Origin: Talpa occidentalis
Taxonomy: Eukaryota; Chordata; Mammalia; Eulipotyphla; Talpidae
Direction of reading: 5' to 3'
NCBI RefSeq assembly: GCF_014898055.3
Contig: NW_023600993.1
Span: forward strand, 1,364,001-1,428,000
Length of the DNA: 64,000 nucleotides
Under the pieces are notes generated by a model. It was not told where the DNA came from and did no database searches. It saw nothing but the letters and a program-made list of their open reading frames with translations. Both the position numbers and the translations under genes were made by a program. This document shows, in pieces, positions 32,996-43,989 of this stretch; the first letter of the stretch is position 1, and each line of letters begins with the position of its first letter.

Positions 32996-35040
32996 ACGGT
33001 GAATTTTTCCAGGCTGTTTCAGGGTGGGATAATAGAAGAAATTCAGCACAATCCACATTCAGTTGGAATGAACAGTGACTGCATTGCAGTAAAATCCGGC
33101 AGTGCTTTGTGATGGCGACGCGACTGCCTCTCGCAGCGAGCGCTGTTTCCTAAATAACCCCCTCTCCCTTGCTCTCTGTATGTAAAAGCAGGCAATAAAG
33201 TAGATGAATGGGCCTTCTGCAGAGCGCTGCGGCTCAGGGGGCCGCACGGCACCCCTCCAGAGGGGCTCTCATCACCCACCGCCACTTCTCGAAAAAGACT
33301 CACAGTGTCCCATTCCTAAACCCCACCCTCTGCTTGCAGCTCACATTATATTGCAATTTCCTCTTTGAGTTCTTAGATTTGTCATATTAAATTGCTCCAC
33401 TATCATTTGAAGTGAGAGTTATGGCCCAGACATGATCAGCTGACTCAAAAGATGTCTCGCGCAGAGCGTCGGCGCTCAAGATTCATGTGCGTGTGCACCT
33501 CCGGCGTGGAGCCCGGCTGTTCGCTTTTTATTGCTTATTACTTTCTCCTGCGTGTCAGAATAGAGAGAATCACTGTCGGGCACAGCCGCGGTGTCAGGTC
33601 TAATGCCCATCTTCCCGTAAACAAACACGCCGAGAGCCTCGTCCCATCTGCCGCCAGGCCCACCTTTCCTGCTCCTCTTGGGCATCAGCTTTTACGTTTC
33701 AAAGACAGGGTTGTGGGGCTCAGCTCTGTGCTGCGCTGGCACAACACACGCCGCGTGTCTGCTGCAGGCACAGACACCTGGCAGAGACGCGGGGAGCACC
33801 CCACGTTCCAGGGCGTGAGTGGGGCACGTGTGGCAAGCTCCACGCTGGCCGGCAGCGGGTTACGGGAGTTAGGGCAGCCCCTCCCCCTGGGAAGGCGCCC
33901 GTGTTAAGGAGCAGGGAGACGTCTGGGAGGGGACTCTGGTTCCTTCTGGCTAGGACCAGGAGCCGCGCTTCCCTGGGGAGGGCCTGGTTCACGCTGACGT
34001 CGAAGCGTGAGGGAGAAAGAAGGAGTCGCTGTGCTCCCAGCTGCCTTGTGGGTGCCAGAGGTAGAGTCTGGGCTCTAGCTGGCTGGCATGTTTTCATTTA
34101 AATCCCCTCTTGAGGTGCCCCCGGCCACGGGGCCCAGTGCAAGCCGGGCTGTCTCAGCATCTGAGGAGATGGGGTGGTGTCTGCATCCTTCCCCCCGCCC
34201 CTGCTCCTGAGGACGCTCCTGTACCCCGCACACGTGCCACACGTGCCCCACTCATGCCTTGCTGCTCCTCCCCCCATCAATGCCACCGAGGGGCTGTTGA
34301 TGGCCAGGAGCTCCTCTGAGTGGGATTCGGGCTAGTGGGGGGCAGATTGTGTTAGCTCCAAGTTCATACGTATTCCAAGGACTTCCTGGAAGGTGGTTGG
34401 GTTGAGACAAGCTCTCTTGGGGATGTTCTTGACTGTGTAAAAAAAGTGGATCTTGTTACGAAAGCTTTGCTGTTTGAATGTGTGAGCCCCGCTGCAAGGG
34501 ATTGATTGGACCAAACGCCGTGGAGAGATGCGCTGACGAGCCAGGCCAGCAGAGGAAAGAACACAGAGCCTGCCTCTGCTGCCAGCGCCTGCTGCACAGC
34601 TCGCCCACGGCCCGTGCACGCTGGGGGCCGGGGAGGACGTGGGTCAGGCTGGCTTGGCCGGAAGACGCTCTGGGCTGGCCGCGGTCCTCTGCTTCGCAGT
34701 CCGCCTCCCGTCACACTAAGGGCCGAGTCACAGCAAGTCCTGCGATTCCGTCAGGTGCTCAGCAAGACCCTTGGAAGCTCGTGTCTGGTCATCCCTCAGG
34801 CCAACCAAAGAGTGACCGCAGAGTCCACTGGGAACTTGTATCACGCTGCCCTGTTTGAAGACCGTTGCAGGGGTGCCGTGGGATTCCAGAAGCAAGGAGA
34901 CGTGTCTGCAGCATCACAAGTAGTGGCAAAAAAGGTGTTTCCATTTGAACACCATCGTGTGCAGGAAAGAACGTGCTCTGTCCCTCAGCACGTGAGTGGT
35001 CACCGGGGCTGACCCGAGTGCACCTCACCGCCCCCTCCCC
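32996..35040. other. Intronic stretch before exon B, no gene recognised
   Basis: A G+C-rich middle (33.4-34.8 kb), with more A/T-rich sequence near 33.3-33.42 kb. At about 34340-34400 (GATTGTGTTAGCTCCAAGTT, CATACGTATTCC) there is a weak similarity to the start of a MaLR-type LTR, not enough for a call. No second exon was seen. Confidence 0.5.
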
Positions 35041-35159
35041 GGGTTAAAGAAAGTGGCCGATGATGTTTCATGCTATTTATTGTTTTTATGTATTTTAGAC
35101 AATTCAGAAATGTTGATGAATATTACAAGGCTTTATCTACTGGCATTTTTATGCTATAG

Positions 35160-35335
35160 GTGGAAGTTAAATGGAACAGATGTTGACACTGGCCTGGATT
35201 TCCGCCACAGTGTCGTTGAAGGCAGCTTGTTGATCAGTAACCCCAATAAAACCCAAGATGCTGGGACGTACCAGTGCGTAGCAACAAACTCGTTTGGAAC
35301 AATTGTTAGCAGAGAAGCAAGGCTTCAGTTTGCTT
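35160..35335 (+). CDS. CNTN4: Contactin-4 exon: second half of Ig domain 1
   Basis: This is an internal coding exon of 176 bp. The acceptor is TATGCTATAG ending at 35159; the donor is GCTT|GTAAGT at 35336, a near-consensus site. It enters after the second base of a codon (AG|G, arginine) and leaves after the first base of the next one. It encodes [46 protein letters not shown] and [12 protein letters not shown]. This supplies the Ig-core tryptophan in the first full codon, the DAGTYQC motif with the second disulfide cysteine (TGC at 35275-35277), and two N-glycosylation sequons (NGT, NKT). The sequence is much closer to contactin-4 than to contactin-3 by recall (for example [10 protein letters not shown] rather than QLNGSDID). 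The next exon, starting Ig2, lies beyond the window. No frameshift or stop is present. The exon sits in a markedly A/T-richer block than exon A. Confidence 0.96.
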
Positions 35336-36560
35336 GTAAGTAGCAATTCAATCACGCCGCAAATGTCACTCTGAGTTTTTGTACTGTTATACCATAAGCC
35401 TCTGAAATAGTCGCTTTTAAAAAACCAAACACATTTTAATTTGTTATGTGATCTTCTTTACCCTTTTTTTCACAGACGGGAATGATGTGTGTAGGATGCC
35501 TTTGTCAATCTGGGTGGGAAGATGTGCTCTCTGCTCTTACCAGGAGGGACATGGTTTGATTACAGACAATCTGGTTATGTGATGGTGTCCGCATGCAGAA
35601 AGCCACACATACGATCGTCGCTGTGCAGCAGCACACACACAGCTCAGAGAATGTCTTAGCAGGCAGTGGAACTGCCTCTCATCTCAATCAGTCGAGCAGT
35701 ATTTAACCATGAAGCTCAGAGTTGAAGTAAACCTTACCAGCCAGTGAATCCTGTAATTCTCCAATTCTCTTACTTCACAGAGTAGGAAAACTTTAAAAAC
35801 AACTACAATAACAAAGGGAGAACTGAGTGTTTCCTTTCATGTTCTACCTTTTAGATTTCCAGTTTAGCACGTTTAAAAGCAAATCACCATCTCTAGTAAA
35901 AGTCCATGAGCATGTTTGAAAAGCTGAATTTAGAAATAGCAAGTTGAAAATAAAATCAAGTAGCTGGCAAGAGCAGAAAGACGTTTGAGTGTGGGCGCCT
36001 TCGAGGATTAACGTTCAGCTGCATTTTTAAGGGTTTATGTATTTGCATATGATTATATATTTCCTCATGTAAAATCCCAACTCATATAGAGTGCATTAAT
36101 GTCAAAGATTTCATAATTACAAAGTCGGTTGGCTCTAACACTGTAGAACATTCTCATTAACAAAATCCTCTGCGGAAACTCCCCATCAGATACAGCTAAT
36201 ATCGAGTGCTTAATCTGTGATTGCTGTTTGGTGGCATTTTCATTACTTGAGATATGAATTTCCTAAGTATTAGCTATAGATGGGATTCAGGGTTATTTTG
36301 TTTGTGAATGTCTCCTGAGGTCGTCTTCTAAATATTCTTAGGTATTCAGAATAATAGCAGGATAACATGTGTCAGCGCTGCAGAGCTGTGCTGCTTCCTC
36401 TGGTTGTAAGAAAGTCTAGTATCTCGACTTACTTGTATGACAGCAAGTGAGTCTTGTTGGATTCATTTCAGAAAACAATCAGATCGCGGACTCTCAGAGT
36501 AGGGAAGATGTGTCGTTAGTTACTCTTTTCCTTGTTTAGCTTTTGGAGCTCACGGTGTTG
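35336..36560. other. AT-rich block following exon B
   Basis: About 1.2 kb of A/T-rich, CpG-poor sequence lies between a G+C-rich upstream region and the mixed region after 36.6 kb. No named repeat was recognised. It holds several TAAT/ATTA-rich words (for example ATGTAAAATCCC, GTGCATTAATGTC, TTTCATAATTAC). It may be the normal composition of this gene elsewhere, or contain conserved intronic regulatory sequence near the exon. Confidence 0.4.
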
Positions 36561-39500
36561 GAAATGTTGGAAACCAGCAGGAGGAACTAGAGCAGGAGCA
36601 AAGGGAGTCCGGCACAGGATTACCAACCTTGCGTGTTTCTAACTTAGGGCATCTAGACGTTCACTTGCCAACTCTTAAGACCGTCCTCGTGCCCAGGCTT
36701 TCTACTGCCGAGACATCTGAAAGCCAGACGCAGGTGCAAGGCCAGACATTTAGATGGAGCAGGCCCCACGGGGGAGCCCCCCGTTGCTCTGCTCCCAGTG
36801 GGTCTGAGGACCCGTGTTTGGAACATGCCTGCTCACCCCACCTCTCGGGCGATGGGGCACCCTGAAAGCAGGGCGAGCCCACCTGTGTGTCCCAGAGCAG
36901 CCTGGACACTCTAGTTTTTGAAAAGTACGTAGGCAAACCCAGAACCTCTCCTCGGGGTTGAGCTAACCATGTGGCTACCCTTCACGGCCACCCTCCCCGT
37001 GCGCGCCTGGTGGGGCGTCACGTGTGCGAGCCTGTGACCCGCTCCCCTGTCCCGCAGTCCGTTTCTTCTCCGGCACTGGACCCGGGCCTTCTGCAAGGCG
37101 CTCAGTGCTGGCACCGGCCACTGTCGGTGGCTGTGTAGGGTGCCCCGGCCGCTGAGTGAGCGCTTGACCTCCGGACGCGCCCTGCAGCAGCAGGTTTCCA
37201 GGACGGGCCGGCCGACAATGACACACACTTTCTCCCAAACCCGGCTCGCATCACCTTCCTTGAAACTGCGGTGATGTAAACTCGAGGACCGACTGATGAA
37301 TTCCTATTAATCCAGAGTGACCCTAGCGCATTTGTTCATTCAACTGAATTAAAAAGATTAAATTTGCCCCTTTTAAATCCCCCTTCTGAATAGCGACCCG
37401 CTGTTCCCCCACAGCCGAAATGGTTGGAAATGTTTAGTGTGAGCAGTGCTTGTCCTCGTCCTTTGGTGTGCGGTGAAAATCTGATAAGCCCGTCTCCATC
37501 CAAGTGGCCGGCGCGCCTTGACCAGCATGGAGCGGCCAGCGGAGAACTCCCTGAGGAGAGGCTGGACGCAGCCCCGCGGTCTGCGTGCGCTTGAGTGCTT
37601 AGCCGGGAGCTTGCCCGCACACGGGATCTCTGAACCCCACTTCCTCCTACTTTGCTTCAAGCAATAATCCTTGCAGCTGCTAGCTGCATCACGCGCCCTC
37701 CCCGCGCCCTGCAGGGTGCCCCGGGGCTTCCCAGAACCCGGTGAGCCGCTGCTCGTGCGGCAGCCCCTCGCCTCGGAAACGTGCGATCAGCCCCCTCCGC
37801 TCTCGTGCCGCCACTGACTCAGAAGCAACCTCAGGCGCGTCACCATCTTCTCATTTTAATTGTTCCACAACGACACGCGTGTTTTGCCCCAGGCCTGACA
37901 CCCCGGCCCCAGGCCTGCCTCTCCCCGGGCTTTCCCGTGGCTCTCGCCCTCCGGCCCCCAGGCCTCGACCTCCGCCTGAGGCACTGCCTGCTCCGTCCAC
38001 CGGGACGCGGCGCGAGCGGGAAGGGCTCTGTGTGGGTGTTTCCTTCTCCCCATTTGACTCCTGTGATCAAATCTGCGTTCTCAGAGAGCTGAGACTGCCT
38101 GTCTTGCCATCCTTTGTCTCCAGAGTCTGGAACACGTCAGACGTGTGACTAGAGGAATCCCTTTATTAATTACCCATCAGCGGCACAACTAAGGCCACGC
38201 ACCGATGAGGTTGCGGGGGACTGACCAGCTTTAAAACCCGCCGCCCTGCTGTTCAGGCCATTTTCTGGAGTTCAGCCTCTTGATCATCCATCTATAGTTT
38301 CTAGACTTTTTCTGTCCTTTTTTGCTACAGAAATCATAAGCTGTTGCCTCTACTCAAGCCGCTGTTCCGCTGTTAGAATAAATCACTTGTCAGTGATGTC
38401 AGATGAAGCAGGACAGTGACATCTTCTGGATGTCACCCCCGAGCGTTTTCATCATCACTGAAGAAAAAGGGCTGCCTGTGACCGCACTCTGTGGTATTAT
38501 GGACTGTTTCCTCATTTTTAAACATAAGACTTTTTGGCTGAAATGGACCTGAAATGTCTCCTGATCTGGGTCTTTTTAAAGATGAGATTGGAGATTGGAG
38601 TGACAGTTGCTCACTGCTGTTCACACAGGGAATGGGTGGCAAGGCCGCCTGAACCCCAGGCAGGGCTCCCAGGACCCCCCAGACAGAACCCACCAGTCAG
38701 AGCCCCCCAGTCAGAGCCCCCAGGGGCCCCCTCCTCTGCTCCTCCTACCTCCTGACTTACAAGGAAACATCCCGACATCTCTGTCTCCCGTCACGAGGCT
38801 CAGCCCCACTGTGCCAGTTCCTGGCCTCACCCACAGCCGCTCCTGCTCCTGTTGTGTGGAGCATTTTAGAAAACTGGTTCATGCCACTCTGGTGACAGAA
38901 TTTGGTAGTGCCTGTATTTGTCATTTAAACAATAAATTAATTCATATACGCAAAACTCGCCGTTTTAACCCACCGATGCCTCCGACCCACCCGCCCACCC
39001 GCCATGCACCACTGGCTGTGGGACGGCGCCTCCCTGGCTTGCACAGGCCCCTCCCGTGACGGTCACGGCGCTTTTGCTTGGAGGCCTCCCTGCAGCCTGC
39101 GCTTTTATCTGCAAACAGGCAGCCCCCCCAGCGCCCCATACCGAGTTAGTGTATTGCTAGAGGGCCCCCATGCCTGGCGCCTGGCAGGGTCGCAACGAGA
39201 ATTGGGGACAAGCGCAGCAGTCATCAGTACCGGTGTGAGTTGCCAGGAGTTAGGGGCCCATCCGGGGGAGGGGGTACAGGTGCTGCCCCCGTGCGCCTGG
39301 GGAGACTGTCGGCATCGGGGGCCCAGCAGCCCAGCGAGAGATGTTCTGTGCCCAGCACGCCTTCATTCTGCCAAGTCTCCTGCGTTCTGATCCGGCCTTG
39401 TGCACCTGCTGCCGCCTGGGTGTGCCCCCAGCCTCCCTCCCCGGGAGAGCAGAAGATAAAGGCAGGAGGAGGGAGTCCTCAGCTCCTTCCCCCACAGCTT

Positions 39501-40069
39501 AGTGGGGAAGGGTCTGGAAGCTGCATTTGCACAGAAGGAAGTGCAGCCCCACCACCCTGGCCATCCACACCCTCAGCCAGCAGCCCCGCCTGAACCTGCC
39601 TGAGACCCATTGCCTAGCTCAGAGGCTGCTGTGCTCCCCCACGCCCGACGTGGGTCTCTGCAAGTGAGCTGCACCCCCCCCGCCCAGTACACGGCCCCAG
39701 CACCCAGTGACTCTCCCTCTTAAAAAGTCGGGAAGTGAGAGGTTGAGCTGCTAGGCTGTCTGCGCAGACAGGACAGACCGAGGCTCGCCTCCCACCTTGC
39801 CCGCCTCCGCTAAAACCCAGGTCTCTCCCCAGCGCAGCAGAGACTGGCAGCCCCTGGGTGGCTGCAAGGTCAGCTCCTGACCCGTGCAGAACCAGAGCCG
39901 CTGGCGTGAGGAAGTGAGGCCAGAACTGCTCTCCACCCGCTTTCTCTCCTTGTCTCTCCCTCTGTTCCCCTCCCTGCTCTGTCTTCTTAAAATGAGAATA
40001 AAAACCGAGACCGTGCTTCTAGGTGAAGTGGGCAGCGCTGGCTTCTGGGCGCCTGGGCCCTCCCGTAAC
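36561..40069. other. Intronic stretch without recognised gene
   Basis: G+C-rich from 36.7 to 39.9 kb, with shorter A/T patches (37330-37400, 38150-38350, 38880-38970). A degraded fragment resembling an L1M 3' region lies near 38925-38980 (AATAAATTAATTCATATACG, CTCGCCGTTTTAACC). A 14-bp partial duplication (CAGTCAGAGCCCCC) occurs at about 38694-38722. No exon homology was found. Confidence 0.55.
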
Positions 40070-40235
40070 GCTGTGCCTGGCACAGGGACTTCTCCCTGCC
40101 TGGGATTCTTCACCCGCAAGATGGGGTGAATGGCCCCTTTGTTGTGAGGGTCAAGCAAGAATACTGGCAAAACTCCCGCGCCCTTGCCTGGCACACACTG
40201 AGGGCTTAATGAGGTTTGCTGTGATTATGATTTTA
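40070..40235 (+). repeat. MIR SINE relic, sense
   Basis: CTGTGCCTGGCACAGGGACTT is followed by a clear MIR core-to-3' order: GGGATTCTTCACCCGCAAGA, TGGGGTGAATGG, TTGTTGTGAGGGTCAAGCAAG, TTGCCTGGCACACACTGAGG and GCTTAATGAGGTTTGCTGTG. These match recalled MIR blocks (ttcctcatctgtaaaatgggg / gttgtgaggattaaatgag / tgcctggcacatagtaggcgctcaataaatg). Confidence 0.8.
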
Positions 40236-40491
40236 TTACAGCTTTATTACTCGGACAGAGGCTCGGCTGAGCTCTAAGTGAGTCACCCCATTTAGTTCTG
40301 AGCTCATCCCAAGGAGAGCGGGTGACCTCATTCCACCAGTAAGCAGCCGGCTCTTGGGGGGGCCCTGGCGAGGAGTTCCCCGCGGCCACCCCAGCTCCTC
40401 AGAGACGCCCGTTTCTCCCTGGGACACATAAAATGACCCTTTCCTGATAAAATTCACGTTCAAAGCCAAGACTAGGGTGGTGGATAAAACA

Positions 40492-41320
40492 TTTCCTTTG
40501 TCAAATGCAGGTGGCCAACAGGGATATGAAAAAAATGTTCAGCATCACTTGTAATCAGGGAAATGCAAATCAAAACCACAATGAGATACCATCTCACACC
40601 AGTGAGAATGGCACATATTAAAAAAACTAGCAACAACAAATGTTGGCGAGGGTGTGGAGAAAAAGGAACTCTTCTGCACTGTTGGTGGGAGTGCAAACTG
40701 GTCCAACCACTGTGGAGAGCTGTGTGGAGATTTCTGGACCTACTAAACATAGAGCTTCCATAGGATCCAGCAATTCCACTCCTAGGTATTTACCCAAAGG
40801 ACACAGAAACATCCATTCCAAAGAGCACCTGCACCCCTATGTTTATAGCAGCACTGTTGACAATAGCTAAGCTTTGGAAACAGCCCAAGTGCCCAAAAAT
40901 AGATGACTGGATCAAGAAGATGGGGTCCATATACACCATGGAATATTACTCAGCAATCAAAAAAGATAAACACATGCCATTTGCAGCAACATGGATGGAG
41001 CTGGAAGGGATCCTGCTCAGCGAAATAAGCCAGAAAGAAAAAGAAAAATACCGGATGGTCTCACTCATAGCAGGAATCTAGAAAACCTAAATAAGGGACC
41101 AGGAAAAAGACTAATTATAATAAAGTAAAAATCAAAATCAACAAGCAACTATAAACCAAAGACACACTCCGGGGGGGCAGGTGGGCTTAGGATCAAAACA
41201 AGGGAGGGTGGGAATTGTGTGGGGACTGTAACCAAGAGGAAAATGCATACATTGTGCAAAAATGAAAAACGATGTAAAAAAATATATAAAATAAATGAAA
41301 AAAAAATTTTCCTTTGTCAA
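40492..41320 (+). mobile_element. Young 5'-truncated L1 (ORF2 C-terminus + 3'UTR), sense, with 13-bp TSDs
   Basis: The body is 40505-41307. Target-site duplications TTTCCTTTGTCAA lie at 40492-40504 and 41308-41320. It encodes the C-terminal part of the L1 ORF2 protein (endonuclease/reverse transcriptase): [35 protein letters not shown] (zinc-knuckle region), then a premature TAG at 40761-40763, then MFIAALLTIAKLWKQPKC, DDWIKKMGSIYTMEYYSAIK and the natural end at 41079-41081. The 3'UTR has a G-run (41171-41177) and ends AATAAATGA and A9. The low decay and intact duplications mark it as young. It has no endonuclease or RT catalytic domain and cannot move itself. Its 3'UTR matches the fragment at 14347-14563, so both come from one L1 lineage. 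Confidence 0.97.
40761..40763 (+). pseudogene. Premature stop in L1 ORF2 remnant
   Basis: In-frame TAG in the ORF2 remnant directly after ...IELP, where the protein family continues with a [12 protein letters not shown] motif (still encoded just after the stop). It confirms that the copy is non-functional in addition to its truncation. Confidence 0.85.
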
Positions 41321-41389
41321 CACAAACTTGGATTTAAAAAATACACCCCCACGTCTATCACTGACTTTCTCGTCCCCAAGTTTTTAAGT

Positions 41390-41720
41390 TAGAGGCTGGG
41401 TGCTGTGTTCTTGTTGATTGACGTTTGCTTCCAGAAGCATAATACCATGCGCCACGTTTCTGCGAGTATCGTGACTCTAATTTTAACATAATTGGTTTCA
41501 GGTTCCATAATGAGAGTAATTAATAACAATATTTCTGCTCTAAAAGTTAATATGCACATTTGCAATTTATTGCAAGGAGCTTGTAAGACTTCCCCAATGT
41601 TGATGGTTTGTGGTAAGCACTGGGGCCGTGAGCTGCATCTCCCAAGCAGCAGGTGACGCGTTATTGTAAGTTCTTCCCCAAGTGCAAAGTTGCACTTTAA
41701 ATGCAGATCATTATGAAGAG
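41390..41720. other. AT-rich island; strong candidate conserved non-coding element
   Basis: About 330 bp of unique A/T-rich sequence just 3' of the young L1, with G+C-rich flanking sequence beyond 41.75 kb. Words include CTAATTTTAACATAATTGG, CATAATGAGAGTAATTAATA, GCACATTTGCAATTTATTGC and AAATGCAGATCATTATG, rich in homeodomain (TAATTA), CEBP (TTGCAA) and POU/SOX-like cores. No repeat is recognised and there is no spanning frame. The regulatory interpretation is inference. Confidence 0.45.
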
Positions 41721-43989
41721 CTTCCCAGAGAACAATCCAGTAACTCCAGATTTTAGCCTGTCAAACGGATCACTTCCCTGACGTCGTCCAGACCATCTTC
41801 CTGGACTTCGCTGTCTTACAGCAGCTCAGATCTGCAGAGTGCGAGACACGGCTCATCTGTCACCTCAGGTCGAGGACTGCGGTTCACTCACAAGAACCCC
41901 AAGCTGCTCGCGGTAAAACTAGAGGTCTTAACCCGACCCCAGCAGCCTGCCTGCCGCCAGGAAGGTGACCTAGAACACGGCTAGGAGCTGATGGGACAGT
42001 GGGGTGACGTCTGTGCTGAGCTCCGCTGGGGGAGAGAGCAGGGGGGAGAACCTGGACGGGCCCCCTGCTCCCACCTCCTGAGCTTGTGTTAGGGGCGGGG
42101 CCTGCAGGGGCAGTAGGAGGAGAACAGGATGCAGACAGAGGGGCCCGGGGGCGAAGCCCCTTGGCCTGGTGAAGATTAAAGTGGCCCCGTCCTTCCCGGG
42201 GCTCATTACCAGTGACGGGAGTCAGAGCTTCTTACGTGAAGGCAGCACAGGGGCCCGCCTTGGGCAAGGTCTGCGCGCGGCCACTCAGCTCCTCGCCCGA
42301 GCCCCCGCGCCTGGGTGCCCGTGAGGCGCGGCAGCGCCCAGAGAGGGGAGGACACGCGGCGGCCACGCCACACTCTGGCAGGCAGCCTGAGAGCCCGGCC
42401 TCGCGCCCGTCCGCGGTGGGCCTCACGTACCCGCCGTGTTTAATACTCGCTGACCGTTCACCTCTCGGCGCCGCCATGAAGTGCGCAACCACCTGCAGGG
42501 TCTGCGCTCGGTCGACGGCCAGAGCCAGGGCTGGCGCCGCCGGGTTCCAGCGAGGACGGCCGCCGAGCGCAGCTTCTGCTCTGAGCCATCAGCTGCTGAT
42601 AGATGACTGTTTGGGTAAATAATTCGTGAATATTTAGATCAATTAAAACCTAATCAACTGAGGACCGTTCGGATGGCCGAGCTGAACACATGTCAGGGAG
42701 GCTTTGAACTTCCACAAAAGAGTCAATTTTTCTCAATTTAGTAGTTACAGGAACTCAAACCAAAACTTGCTGCGCTTCTGGAAATGGCTTTTAGTAGCTG
42801 CTGCCCGCGGCGTGCGGCCCTGGGAGGACGTCAGCGGCGCCTGTTGAAGGTCTTGGCAAGGACGTCTCGGTCAGCTTGGGCCACGCTGGTTCTTGGTGAC
42901 GCGGCGCTCGTGGGGAGGCGAGTGACGGAATTCACAGGCCTCCAGCCTCGCCCTTGCGGGGACTTTTTCTTGCACAAAACCCACCAACCTGCAAATACCC
43001 ATTCGTGTAGCTGCAGCTTATTTAGTGACTCCACACTCCAAATTTGAACCTGTGAGACCGCCGGAGAGTAATCTGCGGCTTAAATCAGTGACGCAGAGAG
43101 AGGGTTTTTTTTTACCCCCCCAATTTCGGGGCATTCTAAGAATACAACGCGTGTGAAACCGGCCAGCTTGATGAGGCAGGGCTTTCAGAAATTCACTGAA
43201 GTTGAAAACAAACACTTGGTATTTTAATTGAAACAAGTCACTGAAGTGGCCCTTTTATTACAGTGTTGTGAATAATTCAGTCAATAAGGTGTTAAATTTA
43301 TTGTAATTTTCAAATCACTGAACTTGGACAGTGATCCTCAGCCTCCCCACCACCGAGCTCTAAGCAGGACTGGAGTTGGGGTCACCCGCCTCTGGGGTGC
43401 TGCCCCGGATGAAGGGGGCAGCGTATTCTGCGCAGTCGACGGGCACCGCCCCAGCCGCCCTTCCAAGAGCCTTTATTGCGAGACGCCGCAGCCGCTGTCC
43501 GGTGGGGTCCAGAATGGACAATGCCCGTGTCCAAGTCGGCCCTGCCGCGCCGGCTGCGCAGAGACTTACCTAAGGGACGTCCACCCGGGGCCTGCAGGTG
43601 ACCCTTACGCGGGGGAGGGTGCTGTCAGGTGGCATGAAGGCGCTGGAGGGGAGGTCTCCAGGCTCACACAGGCGGACCCCGGCCTGTCGCAGCGTCCCTG
43701 TAAGAGACGGGAAGGAGACGGCCAGGCGGAGCAGGGGGCAGCCACCTGTGTGCCGCTCCCTCTTCCTCCCGCCTGGCACCTGCTGTCAGGGAAACTGCAG
43801 GCGCAGGACAAGGCTGAGGTCGGCCTCCCGCCCCCTTCAAATCACGTTGCTTGAGGTAAAGCAGGTTCACCTCGCTGCGCGTCCTCCAGGGGTGTAGGCT
43901 CAGCCTCTGCCACGCGCCTCACATCCTGCCCACCCGCCCCCGTGTCCCCTGGGGCCTCCCTCCCCACCAGCCCCTCCGCTCTGGGGCCT
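41721..43989. other. Intronic stretch without recognised gene
   Basis: Mixed: G+C/CpG-rich patches (42230-42560 and 43340-43990) alternate with A/T patches (42600-42760, 43200-43320). The 42600-42660 patch (TAAATAATTCGTGAATATTT, GATCAATTAAAACC) is another small AT island. No exon homology was found. Confidence 0.55.

Larger units (their letters stand above)
28789..35159 (+). other. CNTN4: CNTN4 intron between exons A and B (phase 2, 6,371 bp)
   Basis: GT at 28789 (GTGTGT; only a moderate match to the donor consensus) and AG at 35158-35159 (ATGCTATAG). The 3' end has a T-rich stretch and plausible branch-point bases in CTAC/CTGGC within 40 bases of the acceptor. It holds a decayed L1 ORF1 segment, an AT-rich island and a SINE. 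It is short compared with the flanking introns, each over 28.6 kb in this window alone. Confidence 0.92.

Noticed and set aside
34335..34420. Start of a MaLR-type LTR
   Set aside because: Only one short block (GATTGTGTTAGCTCCAAGTT) fits; the following 200 bp do not continue the pattern.
35097..35159. In-frame open sequence upstream of exon B that could extend the exon
   Set aside because: A good acceptor (ATGCTATAG) sits exactly where the contactin family has its exon border, and the upstream residues are hydrophobic and not contactin-like.
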